64,000 nucleotides of DNA. It comes from Chitinophagaceae bacterium. GTDB taxonomy: Bacteria > Bacteroidota > Bacteroidia > Chitinophagales > UBA10324. The position numbers and the translations under genes are program-made. Location: positions 1,054,001-1,118,000 of the forward strand of contig JADJAG010000008.1 of assembly GCA_016704325.1 (NCBI GenBank), written 5' to 3'. Below the pieces are notes generated by a model. That model did not search any database and was not told where the DNA came from. It worked only from the letters and a program-made list of their open reading frames with translations. Of this stretch, positions 54,185 through 62,228 are shown piece after piece; the first letter of the stretch is position 1; every line of letters begins with the position of its first letter.

Positions 54185-55351
54185 CTAATTGAACAACAAT
54201 TGAACAAGTTCTTTCTGCGCATTATAAAACAACTCATCATCTTCAATCAAACTCGAATTGAACAACATCACACCATAGGTTTCAGATGAAGGAAAATAGA
54301 TCATAAAAGACCGGTATCCATACTGGCCTCCGCTGTTGGTGTATGCAAGTCCATATGGCGTTTGCCACAATACCGGACCTCCCGCAATAATATTGGCATT
54401 AGGTTCTGTGCTTTCATATCCATTTGGTGTTACCATCTGTTGTAATGAGGCAGCGTCAATAAGTACTTTGTCAGCATACAGCGCTTTCATATAGAGATAC
54501 AAATCATAGACACCGGTTACCATGCCACCGTCTGTATAATAGCCGAAGGCATACTTGCCTGAATTAATCAGTTTACCATCGCCATGCCTGTTGTCGTATC
54601 CGGAAATCATGCTTTCAGGATGACTGTAGTCTTTTGGAAACAACGTTTGCTGCATCAGTAAGGGAATGAAAATCTTTTCCTGCATCACCTCCTGCACTGC
54701 CTTGCCTTCTATTGCTTCCACAATCATTCCCAACAAAATATAACCGGTATTGGAATAACTATACTCAGTTCCGGGTTGAAACAATGCCTGTCTATCATAA
54801 GCATATGAAAGTGATTTTTCCTTCGACCATACCTGGTCCGGATGATTGATGCCATCGAGATTATAAGTAAGGTCTGAATCATAATCATAGATGCCGGAGG
54901 TATGCTCTATCAATTGCCGGATGGTACATGCATCCAGGTTATCCAGTTTACTTACAAGTTCAGCATCCAGGTATTTAGCAGCAAGGTCTTCAACTTTAAG
55001 TTTCCCTTCATCCTGTAACTGATAGATAGTAGTTGCGGTAAAACTCTTGGTGATACTTGCTATGCGGCTGATGTTACATTTTTTCATGACGATCTCATTA
55101 AACAGATCTGCCAATCCTCCAGATCCTGCCCACAAACCTGCACTGTCCTTTACAAGCATGATCATACCTGGAAAACCCTCACTTACCTTTTCCTCAACAA
55201 AAGTTTGGAAGTCATCCGCTTTGGGATGTAGTGCGCTGCTGTCAGCATAAACAATGTTGCAATCATAAGCAGATAAATCCACAGCCTCATCCTTATTGCA
55301 TGATGCAAGAAGAATAATTGCGGATATGAAAACTAAAAATTTTGCGCTCAT
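54185..55351 (-). CDS. Serine hydrolase (beta-lactamase class C-like) lipoprotein
   Basis: A 388-residue protein with lipoprotein signal (LLASC). SITK (in RIASITKSFTATTIYQL) is the SxxK nucleophile motif, YSN in EYSYSNTGYILLG is the second motif, and a glycine-rich GGMVTGVYDLYLYM comes later. This is the class C beta-lactamase/penicillin-binding-protein-like family, which includes esterases and D-aminopeptidases; resistance cannot be inferred. It overlaps the upstream barrel gene by four bases, so they are co-translated. Confidence 0.88.
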   Translation of the reverse strand: MSAKFLVFISAIILLASCNKDEAVDLSAYDCNIVYADSSALHPKADDFQTFVEEKVSEGFPGMIMLVKDSAGLWAGSGGLADLFNEIVMKKCNISRIASITKSFTATTIYQLQDEGKLKVEDLAAKYLDAELVSKLDNLDACTIRQLIEHTSGIYDYDSDLTYNLDGINHPDQVWSKEKSLSYAYDRQALFQPGTEYSYSNTGYILLGMIVEAIEGKAVQEVMQEKIFIPLLMQQTLFPKDYSHPESMISGYDNRHGDGKLINSGKYAFGYYTDGGMVTGVYDLYLYMKALYADKVLIDAASLQQMVTPNGYESTEPNANIIAGGPVLWQTPYGLAYTNSGGQYGYRSFMIYFPSSETYGVMLFNSSLIEDDELFYNAQKELVQLLFN

Positions 55352-55953
55352 GGAAATAAGTACCAGCTTGTTCCGATTTGAAAAATTGTATGCGGCAACA
55401 ATGGGATTCCGATGGGTGCTGCATAGGGCAACTGAACCATAAACGTGTATGCAACAAAAAGATCCATCGGATGCTTCTTTTCTTTAAAAAATTTATACGA
55501 GAAATCTATGCCGGTTGTAACCGCAAACTGCGGCTTTCCAATACCATTCGATTGAGTATAGGCACCATTCGCAAATTTGTATTCCTGTTGGTTACTGAAA
55601 GTATGCAGGTAGCCAATACCAATTCCTCCGCCTATTGCCATATCGAAGTTGAAACGGTAATGGTACTTAACAGGAAAATTCAATAGAAGGGCGTTTTCAT
55701 GCTGTTTATGGAAATAATAGGACAATTCAGGATGGAGCGAAAATGAAGAATGCTCTTTGCCTGCAAAAGGAAATACTGCTCCGATTGCAACTCCCGGATG
55801 GACCGGATTCTCAAACAGTTTTATTGATGGAAAAGCAACGTTCTCATTCATGAATGAAAACGATAAAGATTGCAGCCGGAATGATTGCTGTTGTGCTGTG
55901 GACAAAACAGAAAAAACAAAACAAAAGATACAGGTAAGTAAACAACGTAGCAT
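55348..55953 (-). CDS. Outer membrane beta-barrel protein (PorT-like size)
   Basis: A 201-residue exported protein. The signal peptide is LRCLLTCIFCFVFSVLSTAQ. Barrel strands include AVFPFAGKEHSSFSLHPELSYYFHK, FPVKYHYRFNFDMAIGGGIGIGYLH and TIFQIGTSWYLFP. I start at the ATG at 55953: the minus-strand promoter-like TAAATTTG (55960-55967) ends 6 bases before it, so the longer frame to 55995 is excluded. The transcript would be nearly leaderless. It precedes and overlaps the serine hydrolase gene (ATGA). Confidence 0.75.
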   Translation of the reverse strand: MLRCLLTCIFCFVFSVLSTAQQQSFRLQSLSFSFMNENVAFPSIKLFENPVHPGVAIGAVFPFAGKEHSSFSLHPELSYYFHKQHENALLLNFPVKYHYRFNFDMAIGGGIGIGYLHTFSNQQEYKFANGAYTQSNGIGKPQFAVTTGIDFSYKFFKEKKHPMDLFVAYTFMVQLPYAAPIGIPLLPHTIFQIGTSWYLFP

Positions 55954-55959
55954 TAAATG

Positions 55960-55967
55960 CAAATTTA
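55960..55967 (-). promoter_or_regulatory. -7 promoter element (TAAATTTG), minus strand
   Basis: TAAATTTG matches TAnnTTTG. Because transcription would begin within about 7 bases, the ATG at 55953 would have almost no leader. Confidence 0.5.
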
Positions 55968-56000
55968 ACAGCATGCACGATAAATTCAAAATCAAACATT

Positions 56001-56221
56001 GGGGGCAATGGTTGGGTTAAATCATGGTTAAACGGCTAAATGGTTAAATTGCTAAATGGTTAAATTGCTGCAGCGAAGCCGATCACTTGTTATTCTGTAA
56101 TCACTACTATGCTTTACTCACTTACACAAATACTCAATTCTCAAATTCTCAATACTCAATTCTCAATACTCAATACTCAATTTCAACACCCAATAATCTA
56201 TATCCAATTTGTCGTACACCC
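56001..56221 (-). mobile_element. MITE-like element, copy 5 (left end internally deleted)
   Basis: The order is the same as in the 50850 copy, but the left end reads GGGGGCAATGGTTGGGTTAAA, with the outer terminal repeat lost. The core CGAAGCCGATCACTTGTTAT (56074-56093) and repeated CTAAATGG/GGTTAAAT units follow. The heptamer array is the longest of its kind (about eight TACTCAA/TTCTCAA units, 56130-56181), then CCAATAATC and the intact end CAATTTGTCGTACACCC (56205-56221). No duplication of the flanks was found. Confidence 0.75.
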
Positions 56222-56353
56222 ATTCCAGCAGTTGATTTCAAAATATGATTCATAAAATATCAATTGCTCACCATTTTTTGAAAATACTTGTTTGGGTATA
56301 CCATGTACCTGTAAAGCGTGAATAGAAAAGCCCGCTTTTTGTACCTTCATTCC

Positions 56354-56923
56354 ATGCTCTTGATTCAAGAATATGTAATTCCTGTTCTCCTCGGTGTCGG
56401 ATTAAGTGCGGCATGCGGGTTACGGGTATTTCTGCCTCTGTTTGTGCTCTCGCTATTTTCCAGGTTTGGCGATCTTCCAATCACGACTCATTTCGAATGG
56501 CTCTCCTCCTGGCCGGCCATCATCGCATTGGGGAGCGCTTCCATCATAGAAATCATCGCTTACTATATACCCTGGCTGGATAATTTATTGGATGGCATTA
56601 CCATTCCATCTTCTGTAATTGCAGGTACTTTGGTTCTTGCTTCCACCAATCCCGAACTGGAAACCGTCGTCAGGTGGACCATTGCCATTATCGCCGGCGG
56701 TGGCACTGCCGGCCTTATCAGTACTTCTACTGCATTGCTGCGTGCAAAGTCAACGATGGTAAGTGGTGGTGCAACAAATTTTTTGGTTGCCTCTGCTGAA
56801 ACAATGGGCGCTGCTTTACTGTCATTGCTTGCAACATTGATTCCCATCATTGCAGGTATCCTTGTTCTATGGTTGTTGTATTTAGCATGGAAACAAATTT
56901 CACACAGGAAAAAAACAGCCTGA
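56354..56923 (+). CDS. DUF4126 family membrane protein
   Basis: A 189-residue membrane protein with glycine-rich hydrophobic segments. VLLGVGLSAACGLRVFLPLFVLSLFSRFGDLP, YYIPWLDNLLDGITIPSSVIAGTLV and IAIIAGGGTAGLISTSTALLRAKSTM are the DUF4126 pattern, seen in many bacteria without a known role. I start at the ATG at 56354. A GTG at 56318 would lengthen it by 12 residues. The stop is 2 bases before the SMUG2 start, so the genes are coupled. Confidence 0.8.
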   Translation: MLLIQEYVIPVLLGVGLSAACGLRVFLPLFVLSLFSRFGDLPITTHFEWLSSWPAIIALGSASIIEIIAYYIPWLDNLLDGITIPSSVIAGTLVLASTNPELETVVRWTIAIIAGGGTAGLISTSTALLRAKSTMVSGGATNFLVASAETMGAALLSLLATLIPIIAGILVLWLLYLAWKQISHRKKTA

Positions 56924-56925
56924 AC

Positions 56926-57630
56926 ATGCCCGCTTCCTCTTTAACCTTTGCAGATAAAGCCATTTCATTCTTTTCTTCGCTTAGGTTACAATTGCCTGCC
57001 CAAGGCGAAATACAAATTCTCAATCCATATCAACATCCCGAAGTTAAAGAACTTGTAAGCCGCTTCTTCCGAAAATATTTTGAAGATCACCGGGAAAGGA
57101 TTTTTCTTTTTGGAATTAACCCGGGCCGGGCCGGTGGAGGTTTAACCGGTATTTCCTTTACAGATCCTGTTGCATTAAGAAACAGTTGTGGAATTGAGAA
57201 TAATCTTGGAATCCACCGCGAATTGTCAAGCGAGTTTATGTATAAGATGATAGATGCCTTTGGAGGTGCAGATAAATTCTACCATCATTTTTTTATGAGT
57301 GCTGTTTGTCCGCTTGGATTTATGAAAGAAGAAAAGAACTACAATTACTATGATGATAAGATTCTACTGAAGGAGGTCACTCCCTTTATTAAATCAACAT
57401 TCAGCCGGCAAATTGCTATAGGTGCTAACAGAAAGGTGCTGATTTGTATTGGCACAGGTAAAAATGCTGCCTTTATTCAATCGATCAACGAAGACCTTCA
57501 TTGTTTCGATCAAATTATTCCACTGGCGCATCCAAGGTTTATCATGCAATACAGGCGCAAACAGGTATCCTCCTACCTTCAAAACTATGTGGAAACATTA
57601 CATGCCTGTATTAATGGTTTCCCCACTTAG
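56926..57630 (+). CDS. Uracil-DNA glycosylase family protein, SMUG2-like
   Basis: A 234-residue protein. FLFGINPGRAGGGLTGISFTDP is motif 1 (GINPGR) of the SMUG-type uracil-DNA glycosylases, and IIPLAHPRFIMQYRRKQV is motif 2 with the H-P-R catalytic loop. The architecture (formerly DUF4918) was described as SMUG2 in Pedobacter and excises uracil and damaged bases. The ATG at 56926 is chosen over 56869, which lies within the previous gene. It is one of two repair glycosylases in the window, with Tag at 26199. Confidence 0.88.
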   Translation: MPASSLTFADKAISFFSSLRLQLPAQGEIQILNPYQHPEVKELVSRFFRKYFEDHRERIFLFGINPGRAGGGLTGISFTDPVALRNSCGIENNLGIHRELSSEFMYKMIDAFGGADKFYHHFFMSAVCPLGFMKEEKNYNYYDDKILLKEVTPFIKSTFSRQIAIGANRKVLICIGTGKNAAFIQSINEDLHCFDQIIPLAHPRFIMQYRRKQVSSYLQNYVETLHACINGFPT

Positions 57631-57757
57631 TAAATTATTATATAATTATCTTTTTTCACTATTTACTTGACAAAGGGGTATCCTGTGATGTATATTTATG
57701 AAGTTTCTACGCATTCTCATGTTTTGAAATTCTTCCTCACGCTATAAACCACTACTC

Positions 57758-59596
57758 ATGAGAACAATTACATTAATCCTACTATTGCAGTTAAGCCTCA
57801 GTGCTTCTGCCCAGTTTTTCCAGAACGTTTATAATTTCGACTACACCACTCCGCAATACCGCGAAGACTTTTACAATAGCGGCATCCGCACCCGAGACAA
57901 CTATGCTGCCGGCTCGCCTGCCAAATATTATTACATAGGGGTTGGTGCTTCTCTTAACAATCCGGGATTACCGGCACCTCATAACCAGGCAGACCGGTAC
58001 CGATTCACACGAACCAATAAAGCCGGTTCTGTGATCAATAATAACAGGGGGCTGGAGTTTCGCAATACAGGATCAGGATCTCCCTTTATGAATTCGGTAG
58101 GTTGTTCCATTGCGGAAATAGAGGATGGCCTGGGTACAGGAGGTTATATGGGTGTTGGAGGTGTTTATGACAATACAATTACCGGTGCTACCGTGCCGGG
58201 AGGTGGTGATGCGCTTATTGTGAATCATGCCAACACCGGAGCGGTAAATGCAGCCTGGCGGCTCGACTTTTCCTCCGGCAACGATATTGCACTCTGCGTT
58301 CGTAAATCTGTTTTTGTACCGGGCACCTGGTTGATTTGTGGTATCACTAAACCTTCTATTGCCGGCACTACCCGCACAGATTGCTTTGTAACCCGTGTAG
58401 ATGCTGCAGGTACTGTTATCTGGGCATTCACCTTTAATTTTGATCCTTCCACCGGACCCGTAGATGCAAGCTGCGTTGCCAATCAACTTTGTGAAGATCC
58501 GGCCAGCGGTATGATTTACGTAGTAGGACATATTGATGACTTGCTTTTTATGCCAAACATCAATGCCCTTGTATTTAACCTGAGTGCTGCCGGTGCATTG
58601 CTTGGCGCAGTCATTATGGATGCAGGTCCTCCGGGTCCGGGTGCAAGCGATGATCGTTTTCGGGCTTGCAGGTTCACCAGCGATGGATTCATAATAGTTG
58701 GAGGCTTCTCCAACAGAAGCACTGCTGCTTCCTTTGCCGGCTATAAAATGCTCATCACCAAACTTACACCCGGCTTAGTTCCTGTCTTCAGCAACCTGTT
58801 GACTGCCAATATGGGTACTACTACCACGCCGGTTTCCAGCAGGTGCCAGGATATCATAGAAAGAGTAAGCACTACCGGTGCCATTGAATACTATTTATTT
58901 GGTTCCGCATCGCCGCCTGCAGGCACCACGCAATGCGTGTACAAAGCAGATGCAGCAGGTTTCGGAATTGAACACTACCTGTATAATGTGATGAAGTTCG
59001 GTGGAGGTTTTGGAATTGACTATGTTGAAAACACGTTGTCAAAACCCGGCCTGGTCCTGTTCTCTTCAGTGGACAATTCTTCTACCACCTTCAGCGATGC
59101 GCACCTGATGAAAACTTACTTCAATGGAGCTGCCTGTACTAACCTTTGTCCTAAGAATCCACCGGATAACCTACCCATTACCTATAACATTCCGTTAGAA
59201 AATGTATTTATTGGTAACCAATATGACATCAAGAAACTGAAATCCAAGAACTATGATTATCAGTTTAAACAAATGTGCAGCCAGGGAAGCATTTCATGCG
59301 GTTCCAATGCACGGGAAACGTTAACACTGCCTTTGCAGGCTGATGACAATCAGTATTTGGTGTATCCAAATCCGGCCGGCAACCAGGTTACCGTTGCATG
59401 GGATGTAATGCAAACTTCTGCTCTGGCAATTGAAATCAGGAATATCCATGGAGCAATTGTTTTCAACCAACAACAACCTGCCTGCGAAGGTCGCTTTACT
59501 ACCACCATTGATGTGACCTCGCTATCGCCGGGCACATACATACTATTGATTCGCAGTAATGATAAAGTGATTAGCAAGTCATTTGTAAAACAGTAG
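57758..59596 (+). CDS. T9SS type A sorting domain-containing secreted protein
   Basis: A 612-residue exported protein. Signal peptide LILLLQLSLSASAQ. Residues about 90-420 hold repeating segments such as WRLDFSSGNDIALCVRKSV, TWLICGITKP and GFIIVGGFSNRSTA, resembling beta-propeller blades of secreted Bacteroidota proteins. The C-terminus (LVYPNPAGNQVTVAWDV, IRNIHGAIVFN, LSPGTYILLIRSNDKVISKSFVKQ) is a typical T9SS sorting tail. The partial gene at 1-446 has similar blades. A strong terminator follows. Confidence 0.88.
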   Translation: MRTITLILLLQLSLSASAQFFQNVYNFDYTTPQYREDFYNSGIRTRDNYAAGSPAKYYYIGVGASLNNPGLPAPHNQADRYRFTRTNKAGSVINNNRGLEFRNTGSGSPFMNSVGCSIAEIEDGLGTGGYMGVGGVYDNTITGATVPGGGDALIVNHANTGAVNAAWRLDFSSGNDIALCVRKSVFVPGTWLICGITKPSIAGTTRTDCFVTRVDAAGTVIWAFTFNFDPSTGPVDASCVANQLCEDPASGMIYVVGHIDDLLFMPNINALVFNLSAAGALLGAVIMDAGPPGPGASDDRFRACRFTSDGFIIVGGFSNRSTAASFAGYKMLITKLTPGLVPVFSNLLTANMGTTTTPVSSRCQDIIERVSTTGAIEYYLFGSASPPAGTTQCVYKADAAGFGIEHYLYNVMKFGGGFGIDYVENTLSKPGLVLFSSVDNSSTTFSDAHLMKTYFNGAACTNLCPKNPPDNLPITYNIPLENVFIGNQYDIKKLKSKNYDYQFKQMCSQGSISCGSNARETLTLPLQADDNQYLVYPNPAGNQVTVAWDVMQTSALAIEIRNIHGAIVFNQQQPACEGRFTTTIDVTSLSPGTYILLIRSNDKVISKSFVKQ

Positions 59597-59619
59597 TCGA
59601 ACTGTTATACATTGTTTAT

Positions 59620-59662
59620 AAGGCTCTTCTCCGGTTTAGAGAAGAGCCTTATATTTTTTTGC
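59620..59662 (+). terminator. Rho-independent terminator
   Basis: A 12-bp stem (AAGGCTCTTCTC at 59620-59631 with its complement at 59639-59650, 7-base loop) precedes ATATTTTTTT. Confidence 0.92.
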
Positions 59663-59740
59663 CCTGCATTTTTTATATCTGTCTCGCTAAAAAAAATCCA
59701 ATGCAGTCCGCTATCTTCACCTGACATATACATTTACTAA

Positions 59741-61192
59741 ATGAAAACCGAACACGTGCTTTTGCTTATTACGGTTGCTTATGCAGTGCTCACGGTGTTC
59801 GTGGCCACGCGTATTATTCTCGAAACACAAAATTCCGTTAAAACTTCAGCATACCTGCTGTTACTCTTCTTTTTGCCCGTATTGGGGATGATCATCTATT
59901 TCACATTCGGTGTAAACTATAGAAAACGAAAACTGTATCATAACAAGCTACTTGAAAATAAATCATTGCTTGCATCAATCCAAATGCGACAAGATGAATC
60001 TTTGGTACTGAAGAAAAAAAACATCGGCATTATCGGAAACCAGGAAGATATTGTTGACCTATTAGTACACGACCTGTATTCACCGCTGAGTGATAACAAT
60101 GAATTGGAATTGCTTTTTAATGGGGAAGCTAAATTTTCCAGGGTACTGGAGCAACTTGAGTTAGCTACACATTCTATTCATATGGAGTACTATATCTATG
60201 ATGATGATGATATCGGAAACCGGGTGAAAGAGGTCCTGATCCGTAAGGCGAAGGAAGGAGTAAGCGTGCGCCTGATCTATGATGACTTTGGCAGCCATGC
60301 AATCCGGAAAAAAATTGTTCCTGAATTGCTTGCAGCCGGTGCGGAAGCATTACCATTTTACGAGGTCAAATTTTATTTATTGGCCAATCGATACAATTAC
60401 CGTGATCACCGTAAGATTATTGTGGTAGACGGTAAGGTAGGTTTCCTGGGTGGTATCAATATTTCAGACAAGTACATCAATAACAAACCAAAACAAATTT
60501 TCTGGCGTGACACCCATCTGATGATAAAAGGAAGTGCTGTGTACACACTGCAGTTTTTATTTCTTTCCAACTGGAACTTTTGTACAGAGAAGCCACTTTC
60601 ACTAATCCGTGATTTTTTTCCGGATGATATTCCGACTGAAAAAAAACAATTGGTGCAAATTGCCGCCAGTGGCCCTGACTCCGACAGGCCTAGTATCATG
60701 CTTACTTTTTTTACGGCTATTACGATGGCGAAAAAAGAGCTCTACATTACTTCGCCCTATTTTATTCCAAGTGAAAGCATTTTGGTTGCGCTGAAAAAAG
60801 CTGCATTAGGAGGGGTGGATGTACGTATCCTCGTTCCGGGCGAATCCGATTCCGCTTTTGTGAACCTGGCATCAAGAGCATACTATGGTGAATTGCTGAG
60901 TGCCGGTGTTCGTATCTTTCTCTATAGAAAAGGCTTTGTTCATGCCAAAACCATTATTGCAGACAATAATCTCAGCATCATCGGCACTGCCAATATAGAT
61001 TTCCGCAGCTTCGACCTCAACTTTGAAGCAGTCGCCATTGTATACGACGCTGCAACCAACGAAAAAATGAAATCCGCCTTTCTTGAAGACCTGTACGAGA
61101 GCGATGAAATATTGCCCGATGATTGGATGAACCGGAGCAAATGGATTCATCTCTTAGAAGCAATTGCAAAATTGGTTTCTCCTATATTGTAA
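59741..61192 (+). CDS. cls: Cardiolipin synthase
   Basis: A 483-residue phospholipase-D-family enzyme that makes cardiolipin from phosphatidylglycerol. Two N-terminal membrane helices (about 4-24 and 36-55) anchor it. HKD motif 1 begins at His223 in YRDHRKIIVVDGKVGFLGGINISDKY and motif 2 at His401 in FVHAKTIIADNNLSIIGTANIDFRSFDLNFE. The length is normal. It stands alone, between a T9SS gene with its terminator and the RAYT region. Confidence 0.95.
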   Translation: MKTEHVLLLITVAYAVLTVFVATRIILETQNSVKTSAYLLLLFFLPVLGMIIYFTFGVNYRKRKLYHNKLLENKSLLASIQMRQDESLVLKKKNIGIIGNQEDIVDLLVHDLYSPLSDNNELELLFNGEAKFSRVLEQLELATHSIHMEYYIYDDDDIGNRVKEVLIRKAKEGVSVRLIYDDFGSHAIRKKIVPELLAAGAEALPFYEVKFYLLANRYNYRDHRKIIVVDGKVGFLGGINISDKYINNKPKQIFWRDTHLMIKGSAVYTLQFLFLSNWNFCTEKPLSLIRDFFPDDIPTEKKQLVQIAASGPDSDRPSIMLTFFTAITMAKKELYITSPYFIPSESILVALKKAALGGVDVRILVPGESDSAFVNLASRAYYGELLSAGVRIFLYRKGFVHAKTIIADNNLSIIGTANIDFRSFDLNFEAVAIVYDAATNEKMKSAFLEDLYESDEILPDDWMNRSKWIHLLEAIAKLVSPIL

Positions 61193-61258
61193 AGTATAGC
61201 TAAACGGTGGCTTCGTTAATTTTAACATGGTTTGATTACGAAAACAAGACCAAAATTC

Positions 61259-61412
61259 TCTGTCCCTGGTTGGCGTCCCGCCAACCATTCCATACTAACT
61301 TGATTAACTTTGTGAATTGCTATTGTTATCTTAATCCTATCCTATGTATTTTTTCACAGCAACTATCAACAGCTGGCAGTTACTTTTAGCGGATGATGTA
61401 ATGAAAAAAATT
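61259..61412 (+). repeat. 154-bp tandem duplication, first copy
   Basis: 61259-61412 is repeated at 61413-61566 with about three mismatches. The unit holds a REP palindrome (61268-61286), a -7-like TAACTTTG (61305-61312) and the first 23 codons of the RAYT gene. Because 154 is not a multiple of 3, the first copy's reading frame cannot continue into the second. Confidence 0.9.
61268..61286 (+). repeat. REP-like palindrome 1
   Basis: GGTTGGCG, TCC, CGCCAACC: a perfect 8-bp stem with 3-base loop, preceded by TGTCCCT. Confidence 0.85.
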
Positions 61413-61469
61413 TCTGTCCCTGGTTGGCGTCCCGCCAACCATTCCATACTAACTTCATTAACTTTGTGA
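61344..61469 (+). pseudogene. Truncated RAYT 5' fragment
   Basis: ATG at 61344 opens a frame identical over its first 23 codons to the RAYT gene (MYFFTATINSWQLLLADDVM...), then runs into the second REP palindrome and stops at TGA 61467-61469. It lacks the HUH and tyrosine motifs, so it is a duplicated fragment. Confidence 0.8.
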
Positions 61470-61566
61470 ATTGCTATTACTATCTTAATCCTATCCTATG
61501 TATTTTTTCACAGCAACTATCAACAGCTGGCAGTTACTTTTAGCGGATGATGTAATGAAAAAAATT
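61413..61566 (+). repeat. 154-bp tandem duplication, second copy
   Basis: Second copy of the unit at 61259-61412. It contributes the promoter and N-terminus of the intact RAYT gene. The -7-like TAACTTTG is at 61459-61466, 32 bases before the ATG. Confidence 0.9.
61422..61440 (+). repeat. REP-like palindrome 2
   Basis: Identical 19-base stem-loop to 61268-61286, in the same orientation. It lies 19 bases before the -7-like element of the RAYT gene. Confidence 0.85.
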
Positions 61567-62004
61567 GTTGGGGACTCACTACTGTGGATGCATCAAAATA
61601 ACCGTGCAAGAACCCATGGCTTCGTGATTATGCCTAACCACATCCATTTGTTGTGGTCTCCGGTATCAAAATTCCATGAAGAGGATAACGAGCGAACACT
61701 GCTCAGCTTCACCGGACATGCCTTTAAAAAGAATCTGCAAATCGAACACCCTGAAATGCTGAACCAATATGTATCTACACAAAAAGATCGTGAGTTCCAT
61801 TTTTGGGAGCGACGCTCACGAACCATTGAGGTAATGAGTCGCCGGATTGCAGAGCAGAAACTGGATTATATTCATTTTAATCCCATCTCAGGCCGATGGA
61901 GGCTGGCGTCAAGCCCTGAGGGATATTTCTATTCTTCTGCTTCATATTACATTTTAAATAAAACCTCCTTTAGTTTTATAACACACTACATGGATTATAT
62001 CTGA
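61498..62004 (+). CDS. REP-associated tyrosine transposase (RAYT)
   Basis: A 168-residue Y1/HUH transposase of the IS200-like group. IMPNHIHLLW gives the HUH pair His48 and His50. The catalytic tyrosine is Tyr124 in KLDYIHFNP, the usual RAYT motif. YFFTATI at the start is the first strand of the fold. The C-terminal FYSSASYY is also typical. These proteins cut and join REP hairpins in single-stranded DNA. The gene is flanked by REP-like palindromes: two upstream in one orientation and one downstream inverted, as in REP-RAYT units. It is complete and probably active. Confidence 0.93.
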   Translation: MYFFTATINSWQLLLADDVMKKIVGDSLLWMHQNNRARTHGFVIMPNHIHLLWSPVSKFHEEDNERTLLSFTGHAFKKNLQIEHPEMLNQYVSTQKDREFHFWERRSRTIEVMSRRIAEQKLDYIHFNPISGRWRLASSPEGYFYSSASYYILNKTSFSFITHYMDYI

Positions 62005-62030
62005 TAGATCTGACTCGTATTAAAGCTGTA

Positions 62031-62055
62031 GTTGGCGGGACGCCAACCATGGACA
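62031..62055 (-). repeat. REP-like palindrome 3, inverted
   Basis: On the minus strand it has TGTCC, one differing base, TGGTTGGCG, TCC and CGCCAAC, so it is the same REP sequence as the two upstream copies but in the opposite orientation. It starts 27 bases after the RAYT stop codon. Confidence 0.8.
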
Positions 62056-62172
62056 CCAACCACGGACGCAATTTTCACAATTCAAAAAGCTCAAGACTTG
62101 CCAAATCCTGATCAACTAAAAATCATTTTTTATTAACAAAATTGGTCAACCTATTTTAGGCATACACATACA

Positions 62173-62226
62173 CAAAATATTCAATATTCAACACTCAATA
62201 TTCAATTTCCAATTTGTCGTACACCC
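62173..62226 (-). mobile_element. MITE-like element, copy 6 (3' end fragment)
   Basis: TCAATAT/TCAACAC/TCAATTT heptamer-like units are followed by the intact end CAATTTGTCGTACACCC (62210-62226), which abuts the stop codon of the pyruvate carboxylase gene. The core and other end are not present. Confidence 0.65.
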
Positions 62227-62228
62227 AC

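Noticed and set aside
54185..55351. Serine hydrolase as an antibiotic-resistance beta-lactamase
   Set aside because: The SxxK/YxN family is broad (esterases, peptidases); nothing in the sequence or context points to resistance.
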